Both the position numbers and the translations under genes were made by a program. DNA of 34,603 bases from Actinobacteria bacterium UBA2184 (GTDB taxonomy: Bacteria > Actinomycetota > Coriobacteriia > Anaerosomatales > Anaerosomataceae). The stretch spans positions 28,735-63,337 of the forward strand of contig DCVQ01000035.1 of NCBI GenBank assembly GCA_002328745.1, given 5' to 3'. The notes under the pieces were generated by a model. It worked only from the letters and a program-made list of their open reading frames with translations. It did not search any database and was not told where the DNA came from. Every line of letters begins with the position of its first letter. The first letter of the stretch is position 1. Positions 17,523 through 24,150 of the stretch are shown piece by piece.

Positions 17523-18489
17523 GGAGATCCGCCACCCTTGCCAGGCCGACCCGCAGCGTCTCCACGAGCGAGTCGGGTCCCACCGCGTAGATGCCGGGTC
17601 CTTGCGCGACGATCCAGCCTGCAAGCGCCGTGGCATTGCGCGCCTCGACCCGCCACAGCGCGGAGCCGTCGGGAAGGGTCGTGAGCGACCCCCGGTCGTG
17701 GCTCACCCGCGCCGCACGCCACGCCACGTCGGGAGCGAACCGGAGCTCGGCGTCGAACGGGTCCTGACCGTACTGGAAGGGCAGACGCTCCTCGTTGCGG
17801 ATGTCGAAGTCCCCGGGGCGTTCAAAATCGGGCGTGCGAGGGCGCGCGGGGTTGGTCTCGAGGTCGCGTATCCGGCCGGTATGGTACGTGCGCACCTCGG
17901 CCAGGTCGCGATCCAGCGCGCTCAGATACCACCAGCCGTCGCGGAAGAACAGCCCGTAGGGCTCCACCGAGTGATGCTTGATCTCGCCGGCGGAGTTCGT
18001 GTAGTCGAACGCCACGATCTTGCGAAGGCGTACCGCCTCGGCCAGCGACGCCACGAGCGGCGACGGCGGCGCTCCGGCATCGAGCCCGAGGTCCGAGACG
18101 GCTACAGTCCCCGCATCGGGGCGCACGCCAATCTTGCCGAGCGCAAGCGTGAGGTCGGCGCCGAAAGGGAACCCGGGGTCGCCGGCGAGCGCCGCCGCGA
18201 CCGCGCGCAGGGTCGCGAGTTCCTCGGCCCCGAGGGTCACCGGCCGCGCGAACGTCGCGGCCGCGTCGAGACGGTACGCCTCGACCTCCTCGTCGCGACC
18301 CACCCCGATCACCAGACCGGCGGCGCGCAGTGCGTCCTTATCGCGCTCGAACATGCGCAGGAAGGTGGGAGTGTCCTGATCGTCGGGGTAGCCGAGCCCC
18401 GCCGAGCGGCACTCCTCCGCCGTCACGAACGAGCGGCGGGATGCGAGGAAGAGCGCGAGATTCACCAGTCGTTCGGCGGCGTCGGCCAC
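17515..18489 (-). CDS. WYL-domain transcriptional regulator, first of a tandem pair (PafB-like)
   Basis: 324 residues, GTG start at 18489 after GAAGGAG. Order: helix-turn-helix (about 1-60, NLALFLASRRSFVTAEECRS), a linker domain, WYL domain with GWWYLSALD (near 200) and a C-terminal WCX-like region (WRVEARNATALAGWIVAQGP). WYL domains bind ligands, probably single-stranded DNA in PafBC. A TAGAAT -10 element lies about 35 bp upstream. It is translationally coupled to the second WYL gene. Likely role: control of DNA repair genes, possibly including the neighbouring exonuclease-helicase. Confidence 0.88.
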   Translation of the reverse strand: MADAAERLVNLALFLASRRSFVTAEECRSAGLGYPDDQDTPTFLRMFERDKDALRAAGLVIGVGRDEEVEAYRLDAAATFARPVTLGAEELATLRAVAAALAGDPGFPFGADLTLALGKIGVRPDAGTVAVSDLGLDAGAPPSPLVASLAEAVRLRKIVAFDYTNSAGEIKHHSVEPYGLFFRDGWWYLSALDRDLAEVRTYHTGRIRDLETNPARPRTPDFERPGDFDIRNEERLPFQYGQDPFDAELRFAPDVAWRAARVSHDRGSLTTLPDGSALWRVEARNATALAGWIVAQGPGIYAVGPDSLVETLRVGLARVADLHA

Positions 18490-18522
18490 GCTGATCTCCT
18501 TCGGCAGTCCGGTGGTGCGATT

Positions 18523-18528
18523 CTACCG
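18523..18528 (-). promoter_or_regulatory. Candidate -10 element for the WYL pair
   Basis: TAGAAT on the minus strand about 35 bp upstream of the GTG start. It lies just downstream, in the direction of transcription, of the terminator that ends the 6C RNA, so the two units look separate. No clear -35 box. Confidence 0.45.
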
Positions 18529-18563
18529 CGAGAAACACGTCCGATGGCAGCGGAAGCCGCGGG

Positions 18564-18664
18564 GGAAAAAGAAACGAGGTGCGCGGGGGGAGCGCACCTC
18601 GTTCGAGTGGGCGGCGATTCCCCGCCCCTGAGGGGGGAGGAGAGGGCGGGTCGCACTACCCGGT
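18564..18664 (-). ncRNA. 6C small RNA (two hairpins with C6 loops, intrinsic terminator)
   Basis: On the minus strand a transcript of about 100 nt is framed by a good promoter and terminator. Hairpin 1: CCCGCCC (18650-18644) pairs with GGGCGGG (18627-18621); its loop contains a run of six C (18637-18632). Hairpin 2: AACGAGGTGCGC pairs perfectly over 12 bp (18603-18592 with 18584-18573) around the loop TCCCCCC, again six C, and is followed by TTTCTTTTT. Two stem-loops each exposing six C, the second acting as terminator, is the defining pattern of the actinobacterial 6C RNA family. The C-rich loops are thought to pair with G-rich ribosome binding sites of target mRNAs. The exact 5' end is inferred from the -10 box. 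Confidence 0.85.
18573..18603 (-). terminator. Intrinsic terminator of the 6C RNA
   Basis: Twelve-bp perfect stem, seven-nt loop with six C, followed on the minus strand by TTTCTTTTT. This is the only hairpin in the window with a strong T-tract. Confidence 0.85.
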
Positions 18665-18668
18665 GCGG

Positions 18669-18696
18669 AGTATAGCAACGGGTATGCCATATTCAA
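18669..18696 (-). promoter_or_regulatory. Promoter of the 6C RNA
   Basis: On the minus strand TTGAAT (18696-18691), a 16-bp spacer and TATACT (18674-18669). Transcription would begin near 18664-18662. It is one of the better housekeeping-type promoters in the window. Confidence 0.7.
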
Positions 18697-18807
18697 TACA
18701 GTCGGCACGTGAAAAGATGCACTCTGCCGGTGAGGGCCGTGACGGGTCGCTGCCGGTTGCTCCACAGGCGGCATCGGGCTACAACAGCAGCGAGAGGAGG
18801 ACGCGTC

Positions 18808-19839
18808 ATGAGCCATCTCGATGAAGGATCGTCAGCCGAGGGGAGCGTCTCGCCGTCCGGCGAAGGCGATTCGCCGGCAACCGGCGCTCCCACCGAACCG
18901 GATGCGCCGACACGCCCGCGGCGCCGGTGGGTTGCGACCGTCGTGCTCGGCGCAATCGTCGTCGCGGCGCTCGCGTACGGCGCGTGGTACGCGTACCGGG
19001 AGGTGGAGCGCTCGAGGGACATCGAGGCGCGCTTCACCGCCGCGAGGGACCGGCTTGCCGCGCTCGAGGCCGACCTGCTGCTCGTGGACGCAGCGGTGCA
19101 GGAGGGGCTCTCTTCGGCATCCGAGACCGCGACCGCCGACGCGCTGGACCGGGCGGGTGTGGTGGCCGAGGGGGCGCGAGAGGTCTCGGCGACCATCGCC
19201 GGCCTGATGTCGGACCTGCCAGACGAGCAGGTGCCGCTCGCGAACGCGCTCAAGGCGAGCGCCGCCGCACGGGCCGAGATGATGGACGAGGCGCCGCTCG
19301 TGCTGGAGACCGACCTTAAGGCCGCCGCGGCGATAGTCGCGGCCGACGCTGCGCTGGCCGAGATCAAGGCCGCCGACGAGTCGATCGCGAAGGCCTCGAC
19401 CGAGTTCAACCGCCACGTGAAGGCGGGCGTCGAGGCGTCGACGGCCCACTCGTCGCAGGCCGAACTGCATCTGAACGCCGCGAAATCGGCGTTCACCACC
19501 GCGACCGCCGCCTTCCCCGAGGCCGACTTCTCGTCGTTCGTCGGGTACGTGGACGCGAAGCTCGCGCTGGTCGCGGAAGCGAAGGCGATCGACGCGCTGT
19601 GGCTGGCGGGCAAGCTCGCGGAGTCGAACACCAGGCTCGACGCGTACAACACCAAGGAGGCCGCCATCGTCGAGATGGCCAAGGCGCTCCCGGAGTCCGT
19701 TCGCGACCCGATCGCCGACGCCTACGAGAGCGTGACCTCCGGGGCGATCGCCCGCTACTACGAGGCGCGCGAGCGCGCCCGGGCCGCAGGGGACGAGGTC
19801 GAACGGCTGCAGGCGGCACTCGACGCGAAGCAGGACTGA
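18808..19839 (+). CDS. Single-pass membrane protein with a long Ala-rich helical extracytoplasmic domain, unknown function
   Basis: 343 residues, ATG 18808 after GAGAGGAGGA. A Ser/Pro/Glu-rich cytoplasmic tail (1-38) and a basic PRRRW stop precede one membrane helix (about 41-62, VATVVLGAIVVAALAYGAWYAY). The rest (63-343) is almost all alpha-helical, rich in Ala, Glu, Asp and Lys with heptad-like spacing, so a helical bundle or coiled coil outside the membrane. It has no Cys and no enzyme motif. I recognise no family. It is followed 13 nt later by a seven-TM protein, so the two probably form an operon and may act together. Confidence 0.7.
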   Translation: MSHLDEGSSAEGSVSPSGEGDSPATGAPTEPDAPTRPRRRWVATVVLGAIVVAALAYGAWYAYREVERSRDIEARFTAARDRLAALEADLLLVDAAVQEGLSSASETATADALDRAGVVAEGAREVSATIAGLMSDLPDEQVPLANALKASAAARAEMMDEAPLVLETDLKAAAAIVAADAALAEIKAADESIAKASTEFNRHVKAGVEASTAHSSQAELHLNAAKSAFTTATAAFPEADFSSFVGYVDAKLALVAEAKAIDALWLAGKLAESNTRLDAYNTKEAAIVEMAKALPESVRDPIADAYESVTSGAIARYYEARERARAAGDEVERLQAALDAKQD

Positions 19840-19852
19840 GGAGGGAGAGCGC

Positions 19853-20605
19853 GTGGACGCGGAGTTCTGGTCCGGCTGGGGGTGGCCGCTTGCCACCGGC
19901 CTCATCGGGTTCGTCTACGTGGGGCTGCTGCTCGCGCAGTGGTGGCGCCGCCGCAAGCCGCACCAGCTCGCCTGGGCCGCCGGGTTTGTCATCTACGCGG
20001 TGGCCGCGCTCATGGAGGCGTACTCCGAGTACTCGGGCGGCTGGGATGAGACCGTCTATCGCTTCTACATCGTCTTCGCCGCATCGATGGTCGGCTTTCT
20101 CGGCCTTGGCACGCTGTACCTGATCTCGAAGAACCGCGTCTGGCCCACGCTGTACCTCGTCTTCGTGCTCGCGTGCGTGGGCGTCTTCCTGTGGGGCGTC
20201 TTCGGCGTCACGCTCGACGAGAAGGATCTCGTGGCGGGCATCACCGTGGGCGGCACCGCGCTCGGCGCGGGACGGTCGTTCCCGCGCGTGATGTCGCTAC
20301 CGCTCAACATCACAGGCACGCTCCTGCTGCTCGGCGGCTCGGCGTGGTCGATCGCCAAGTTCTGGCCGAAGCGGGAGTACCGCTACCGGGCGTGGGCGAA
20401 CGTGCTCATCATCGTCGGGACGCTCGTGATCGCCGGTGCCGGATCGATGGCGCGCGCCGGTCGCACGGTGGGCCTCTATCCCGCCGAGATGGTCGCGAGC
20501 GCGCTGCTGCTCGCCGGCTTCGTCCTGGCGGGGACCCTCGAGAGGGGTGCGCAGGCCGTGAGGGAACGCCTCGCGGCCGAGAAGGCGGGCGATCAGTCCT
20601 CGTAG
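19853..20605 (+). CDS. Seven-helix integral membrane protein, unknown function
   Basis: 250 residues, GTG start 19853 after GGAGGGAGAG. Seven hydrophobic helices are visible, beginning with WPLATGLIGFVYVGLLLAQ, with an 11-residue basic loop WWRRRKPHQLA after the first and a cytoplasmic charged tail (EREGAQ-type, ending KAGDQSS). The layout resembles 7TM sensor input modules without their output domain, but no signature residue is recognised. Second gene after the coiled-coil membrane protein. Its 3' end overlaps the convergent Crp/Fnr gene by 13 bp. Confidence 0.7.
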   Translation: MDAEFWSGWGWPLATGLIGFVYVGLLLAQWWRRRKPHQLAWAAGFVIYAVAALMEAYSEYSGGWDETVYRFYIVFAASMVGFLGLGTLYLISKNRVWPTLYLVFVLACVGVFLWGVFGVTLDEKDLVAGITVGGTALGAGRSFPRVMSLPLNITGTLLLLGGSAWSIAKFWPKREYRYRAWANVLIIVGTLVIAGAGSMARAGRTVGLYPAEMVASALLLAGFVLAGTLERGAQAVRERLAAEKAGDQSS

Positions 20606-21300
20606 CCGCTTCCGAGCCGCGCGAGGGCTCCGACGTCGTGCACGACGACGGTCGAGCCGCGCACCTCCAGCACGCCGTCGTCCCGCAACCGCGCGAACGC
20701 GCGCGACAGAGTCTCCGGCACGGTGCCGAGCGACGCCGCGAGGTCGGTCTTCGACATGCCGAGCGGTACGTGCAGTCCCTCGGCGGTCGCCTCGCCGGTT
20801 GCGAGCGAGCGCTGGAAGAGGTAGCGGGCGAGCCGCCCGGGGACGTCCAGCGAGAGCGTCTGGACCACGCGCGTGAGGTTGATGAGACGCTCCGAGAGGT
20901 CGGCGATCACAGCGCGGGCCACGCTCGGCTCCTCGGCAAGCACCTCGAACAGCGCCTCTGACGGCAGCCAGGCGACGGTCACGGGGGTCGCCGCATCCAC
21001 GTGAGCCGGGTAGCGACTGCCCGCGAGCGCGGCAACGGCCGCGAACGCCTCACCCGTCCCCATCGCCTCGAGGATGATCGTCCGTCCGTCGGCGGTGAGG
21101 TGGAACACGCGCACGCGGCCGGTCACGACGATGCCGACCCGGTCCGCGGCGTCACCTTCGGTCGCCAGGATGGTTCCTCGCGGTGCATCGCGCACGGTGG
21201 CGATCGCCGCGAGGCGCGCCACGGCGGCGTCGCTCGCGGTGCGCCACAGGCGGCACGCACGCAGCGCGCTCAAGACATCGGCTCTCGGCTCAGTGCTCAT
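20593..21300 (-). CDS. Crp/Fnr-family transcriptional regulator, probable nitrosative-stress sensor
   Basis: 235 residues, start ATG 21300. An N-terminal cyclic-nucleotide-binding-like barrel (about 18-125; GTILATEGDAADRVGIVVTG, then GTGEAFAAVAAL) leads through the dimer helix (SERLINLTRVVQTLSLDVPGR in part) to a helix-turn-helix (about 165-215, MSKTDLAASLGTVPETLSRAF). The recognition helix carries the E-x-x-S-R pattern (PETLSR) of Fnr-type proteins that read TTGA half-sites. It has only one Cys near the start (Cys16), so it lacks the N-terminal Cys set of Fnr and would not bind a [4Fe-4S] cluster that way; a haem-based DNR/HcpR-like mechanism is possible. It diverges from a YgbA-ferredoxin operon with a matching palindrome between. 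Confidence 0.88.
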   Translation of the reverse strand: MSTEPRADVLSALRACRLWRTASDAAVARLAAIATVRDAPRGTILATEGDAADRVGIVVTGRVRVFHLTADGRTIILEAMGTGEAFAAVAALAGSRYPAHVDAATPVTVAWLPSEALFEVLAEEPSVARAVIADLSERLINLTRVVQTLSLDVPGRLARYLFQRSLATGEATAEGLHVPLGMSKTDLAASLGTVPETLSRAFARLRDDGVLEVRGSTVVVHDVGALARLGSGYED

Positions 21301-21340
21301 GGAATCGCCCTTTCGTCGTGCGCACTACGTTCCCCGTGGA

Positions 21341-21356
21341 CTTGACGCGCGTCAAG
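21341..21356. promoter_or_regulatory. Crp/Fnr-type operator, perfect 16-bp palindrome
   Basis: CTTGACGCGCGTCAAG, containing TTGAC-N4-GTCAA, the half-site arrangement of Fnr/DNR/HcpR-type regulators. It lies between the divergent regulator and ygbA genes. A TACGCT -10 box at 21378-21383 would give a start near 21390, placing the centre at about -41.5, the position used for class II activation. It may also serve autoregulation. Confidence 0.8.
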
Positions 21357-21377
21357 GCGCGTCTCTCGGCGGATGGG

Positions 21378-21383
21378 TACGCT
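21378..21383 (+). promoter_or_regulatory. Candidate -10 element of the ygbA-ferredoxin operon
   Basis: TACGCT, four of six matches to TATAAT, without a usable -35 box; the Fnr-type palindrome occupies that region instead, as expected for an activator-dependent promoter. Confidence 0.45.
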
Positions 21384-21422
21384 GCGGCTGCATCGTCCCA
21401 CGTCTTCTGAGGCGGCCGCACC

Positions 21423-21884
21423 GTGAACGAGCGCTTTGCCGAACGCATGACCGACGGGAAGGTCCGGGCCGACACCCGGATCGTCACCGGTCTTGCCACG
21501 ATCTACTGCGACGCGCATCACGGCGACCGGTTGCGTGCGCCGCTTGCGAGCGACGCCGCCGCTCTCGGCGTGTACGGCCGGAAGCGTATGGTCCTGTGCG
21601 ACGAATGCGCGGAGCACATCCGCTACGCGGAACGGCGGCGCGCGTTCTGTCCCAAGGACCCGAAACCCTTCTGCGCGCACTGCGACACGCACTGCTACAA
21701 GTCCGACGAGGCCGAGTGGCAGCGGCAGATGATGCGCTTCGCGGGGCCGCGGTCGATGCTGCATGGCTACGCGATCCCGGGCGTGAAGCACGCGCTCGAG
21801 GCGCGGAAGTGGAAGCGAGAGATGGCACGACGCGCGGCGGACGCGGCCGCGAGCGATCCGAACGGTACCGGCGCCGCGCTCTAG
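21423..21884 (+). CDS. YgbA-family protein (nitrous oxide-stimulated promoter family), Cys-rich
   Basis: 153 residues starting at GTG/ATG-type codon 21423. The family pattern is clear: IYCDAHHG, LCDECAEHIRYAERRRAFC, PKDPKPFCAHCDTHCY, then MMRFAGPRSMLHGYAIPGVKHALE. Seven Cys and several His are set for metal binding. YgbA of enteric bacteria is induced by nitric oxide through NsrR and helps growth under nitrosative stress; its biochemistry is not settled. Here it sits under a Crp/Fnr-type operator and ahead of a ferredoxin gene, which fits NO induction by another regulator class. A basic, Arg/Ala-rich tail follows the conserved core. Confidence 0.88.
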   Translation: MNERFAERMTDGKVRADTRIVTGLATIYCDAHHGDRLRAPLASDAAALGVYGRKRMVLCDECAEHIRYAERRRAFCPKDPKPFCAHCDTHCYKSDEAEWQRQMMRFAGPRSMLHGYAIPGVKHALEARKWKREMARRAADAAASDPNGTGAAL

Positions 21885-21909
21885 CGGCACTCCACGAGAG
21901 GAACAACCT

Positions 21910-22299
21910 ATGTCCACCAGCACCATCACCCGGCAGATCGTCCGCATCGAGGAAGACCTGTGCACCGGCTGCGGCCTGTGCGTGAGCCCGTGCGCCGAGG
22001 GCGCGATCGAGATGATCGACGGCAAGGCCAGGGTCGTCCGCGAAGAGCTCTGCGACGGCGCGGGATTCTGCCTCGGCGTCTGCCCGACCGGCGCCCTCAC
22101 CATCGAGGTCCGCGAGACCGTCCCGTTCGACCATCACGCGGCGGAGCCGATCATCGCCGAGAAGCAGAAGACCTACATCCCGCAGGTATGCTTCCGGTGC
22201 GGCACCGACGAGGACCACGCGCCGCTGCTTCCTGTGCGTCAGGAGGGTCGCAGCGAGTGGGTTTGCACGCGCTGCCTGCCGGCCCTGATCCATGGCTAG
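21910..22299 (+). CDS. Ferredoxin with two [4Fe-4S] sites and a C-terminal zinc-ribbon-like extension
   Basis: 129 residues, ATG 21910 after GAGAGGAAC. Ferredoxin site 1 is CTGCGLCVSPC (near 18-28). Site 2 is CDGAGFCLGVC (near 51-61), with longer loops than clostridial ferredoxins. The C-terminus has CFRCG and CTRC, a likely zinc or rubredoxin-like site. Proteins of this type (VRIDEEKCxGCG-like) are found beside hybrid-cluster protein and Crp/Fnr genes in anaerobes and supply electrons for NO detoxification; that context is family knowledge, and no hcp gene is in this window. It lies 25 nt after the YgbA gene and overlaps or adjoins the small cytochrome gene. Confidence 0.85.
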   Translation: MSTSTITRQIVRIEEDLCTGCGLCVSPCAEGAIEMIDGKARVVREELCDGAGFCLGVCPTGALTIEVRETVPFDHHAAEPIIAEKQKTYIPQVCFRCGTDEDHAPLLPVRQEGRSEWVCTRCLPALIHG

Positions 22300-22315
22300 G
22301 CGAGAGAGCGCAGCG

Positions 22316-22594
22316 ATGTTCATCCTCAAGCGCGTGCTGTTGGGCCTGGTCGTGACGCTTCTCGCCCTGGGCCTGGTCGCCGTGGGCCTCTTCTACTTCG
22401 GCGGACCGTCCACGCCCGCGCCGGGGCCGGCGGCCGACACGGGCGCGACCGCCGCACCGAGTCCGATGACGGGCGCTCCGGGCGACCAACGGTTCATCAT
22501 CGAGGTGCCGGGGTGCACGTGCCACAGCGACGATCCCGCGGTTGTGGCCGAGCACGCCACGTACCGCATGAGCGAGTGTTCCGAGTGTCACTAG
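22316..22594 (+). CDS. Tiny membrane-anchored cytochrome-like protein with CXCH and CXXCH motifs
   Basis: 92 residues from ATG 22316; an in-frame ATG at 22292 overlapping the ferredoxin stop is possible but has no ribosome site. One N-terminal membrane helix (about 5-28) is followed by a Pro/Ala/Gly linker and a 30-residue core. The core has CTCH (67-70, only one residue between Cys) and CSECH at the very C-terminus (88-92). If both bind haem, it is a minimal dihaem electron carrier outside the membrane. The same one-residue spacing occurs in the large cytochrome at 2269-3627. Co-transcription with ferredoxin and YgbA genes suggests a link to nitrogen-oxide stress; function unproven. Confidence 0.75.
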   Translation: MFILKRVLLGLVVTLLALGLVAVGLFYFGGPSTPAPGPAADTGATAAPSPMTGAPGDQRFIIEVPGCTCHSDDPAVVAEHATYRMSECSECH

Positions 22595-22619
22595 GCTGAC
22601 CGCGGGCGGGCCGACGGGG

Positions 22620-22625
22620 TATCGT
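22620..22625 (+). promoter_or_regulatory. Candidate -10 element of the metallophosphoesterase gene, start of transcription at the ATG
   Basis: TATCGT ends six bases before ATG 22632, so the transcript would be leaderless; no Shine-Dalgarno sequence is present. The -35 region is weak. Confidence 0.35.
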
Positions 22626-22631
22626 GATGGC

Positions 22632-24068
22632 ATGAGTCTCAACGACCGCATGTCACCGTCGGCCCGCACCGCTTACCGGCGGATGCTCACAGTCGTCGCA
22701 TGTGCGTTCGCCGTCGGCGTGGGGGTGCTGACCTTCTCGGCCGCGGCGACGGCGCACCGCATGATCGGCCCCCTCGAGGTCGAGGTGAAGGTCGCGCCGT
22801 CGGATACCGGCCAGACCGTGCTCTCGCTTCCGCCGTTCGGCTCCGTGCGGGCCGACACCCATGCGGGGTTCTTCTCCGTGGCCTTGTCCATCGACGAGGT
22901 CGACATGGCCGCCCTCGAGGACATCGTGCGCGTGGGCGTGCCCTCCGAGGAGCAGGCGCGCGCGTGGGGCGACTCGTTGATAGCGCTCGTGCGTCTCGCG
23001 GCGATCAAGGGTTTGCTCGCCGCCGTTGCCGCGGGGCTCGTGGCGGGGCTCGCGTTTCGCCGGACGTGGCGCGTGCCGGTGGCCGCCGCGGTTCTCGTTC
23101 TGGCGATCGTGGGCGGCTCTCTCGGGCTGGGAGCGATGACGCTGGACGAGTCGGCTTTCCTGGAGCCGCACTTCGAAGGGGCGCTCTCGTACGCTCCGGC
23201 CGCAATCGGCATGATGCAGCAGAAGTACGGCGACGTCGAGACCCTTCAGGAGCAGCTCGGCGGCCTCGCACGAAGCCTCGTGGCCTACTACGGCGTGGAC
23301 CAGTCGTACGCGCCCGCCGGAGAGCTGGCCGGCACCGTGCGGGTGCTGCACGTGAGCGACCTGCACCTCGATCCCGTCGGCATGCAGCTCGTGCTCGAAC
23401 TCGCGGACGCATATGACGTGGACCTCATCATCGACACGGGCGATATCACGCACTTCGGGACGGCGCAGGAGGCCGAGCTCGCCGCGGCGCAGCTTGGAGA
23501 TACCCCGTACACCTTCATTCCGGGCAACCACGACTCGCCGGCCGTGCGCAGCGCGCTTGCGGCCGGCGGGGTCACGGTGCTCGACGGCGAGACGACGGTC
23601 ACCGCGACAGGCCTCATGGTGCTCGGCATCGGGGACCCGGCGGGCGAGGAGACGAGCGTCGAGCCGGACAGCGAGGCCGCGGCCGAGCGCACGCGGGAGG
23701 TCCTGCGGGAGTGGCAGTCGCTGTGGGACGAGGGGGAGCGGACTCCGGACATCGTGGCAGTACATCACCCCGCCGCGGGTCAAGCGTTCGCGGGACTCGT
23801 TCAGCTGGTGCTCTCGGGGCACACGCACACGATCACGTATGAGGAGATCGACGGTACGGTGCTGCTCGGCGCGGGCACGACCGGGGGCGTCCACTTCACC
23901 GAGCTGCGATCGGATCCGCACATTCCTCACTCGGCGTCAGTCCTCTACTTCTCGCGCGAAGAGCCCGGCCGACTCGTCGCGATCGACCAGATAGAGGTCT
24001 ACGGAAAGACACGGCAATCGGCGATTCGGCGAACCGCCATCGACCCGGAACCGCTGGCGGAGGACTGA
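22632..24068 (+). CDS. Membrane-bound calcineurin-like metallophosphoesterase
   Basis: 478 residues. The N-terminal 240 residues hold a membrane helix (about 15-37), an extracytoplasmic region (SLPPFGSVRADTHAG), two further helices around 115-165 and a short soluble segment. The C-terminal half is a metallophosphoesterase with all five metal blocks: SDLHLD, DTGDITH, PGNHDS, VHHPAAG and SGHTHT. Enzymes of this fold hydrolyse phosphate esters with a two-metal centre; the substrate is unknown. The N-terminal part matches a group of large actinobacterial membrane phosphoesterases seen by general pattern only. It starts 38 bp after the small cytochrome gene. Confidence 0.85.
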   Translation: MSLNDRMSPSARTAYRRMLTVVACAFAVGVGVLTFSAAATAHRMIGPLEVEVKVAPSDTGQTVLSLPPFGSVRADTHAGFFSVALSIDEVDMAALEDIVRVGVPSEEQARAWGDSLIALVRLAAIKGLLAAVAAGLVAGLAFRRTWRVPVAAAVLVLAIVGGSLGLGAMTLDESAFLEPHFEGALSYAPAAIGMMQQKYGDVETLQEQLGGLARSLVAYYGVDQSYAPAGELAGTVRVLHVSDLHLDPVGMQLVLELADAYDVDLIIDTGDITHFGTAQEAELAAAQLGDTPYTFIPGNHDSPAVRSALAAGGVTVLDGETTVTATGLMVLGIGDPAGEETSVEPDSEAAAERTREVLREWQSLWDEGERTPDIVAVHHPAAGQAFAGLVQLVLSGHTHTITYEEIDGTVLLGAGTTGGVHFTELRSDPHIPHSASVLYFSREEPGRLVAIDQIEVYGKTRQSAIRRTAIDPEPLAED

Positions 24069-24150
24069 GGGGCACGGACCCTGCGGTATCATCTACAGGT
24101 GGGTCGGCACGCCCGGGCGGGATACCGCCTTTGGAGCGCTTGGAGGAACC

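Noticed and set aside
18720..18800. Possible small open frame or second RNA upstream of the coiled-coil protein gene
   Set aside because: No start with a ribosome site, hairpin or promoter convincing enough was seen on either strand outside the 6C RNA unit.
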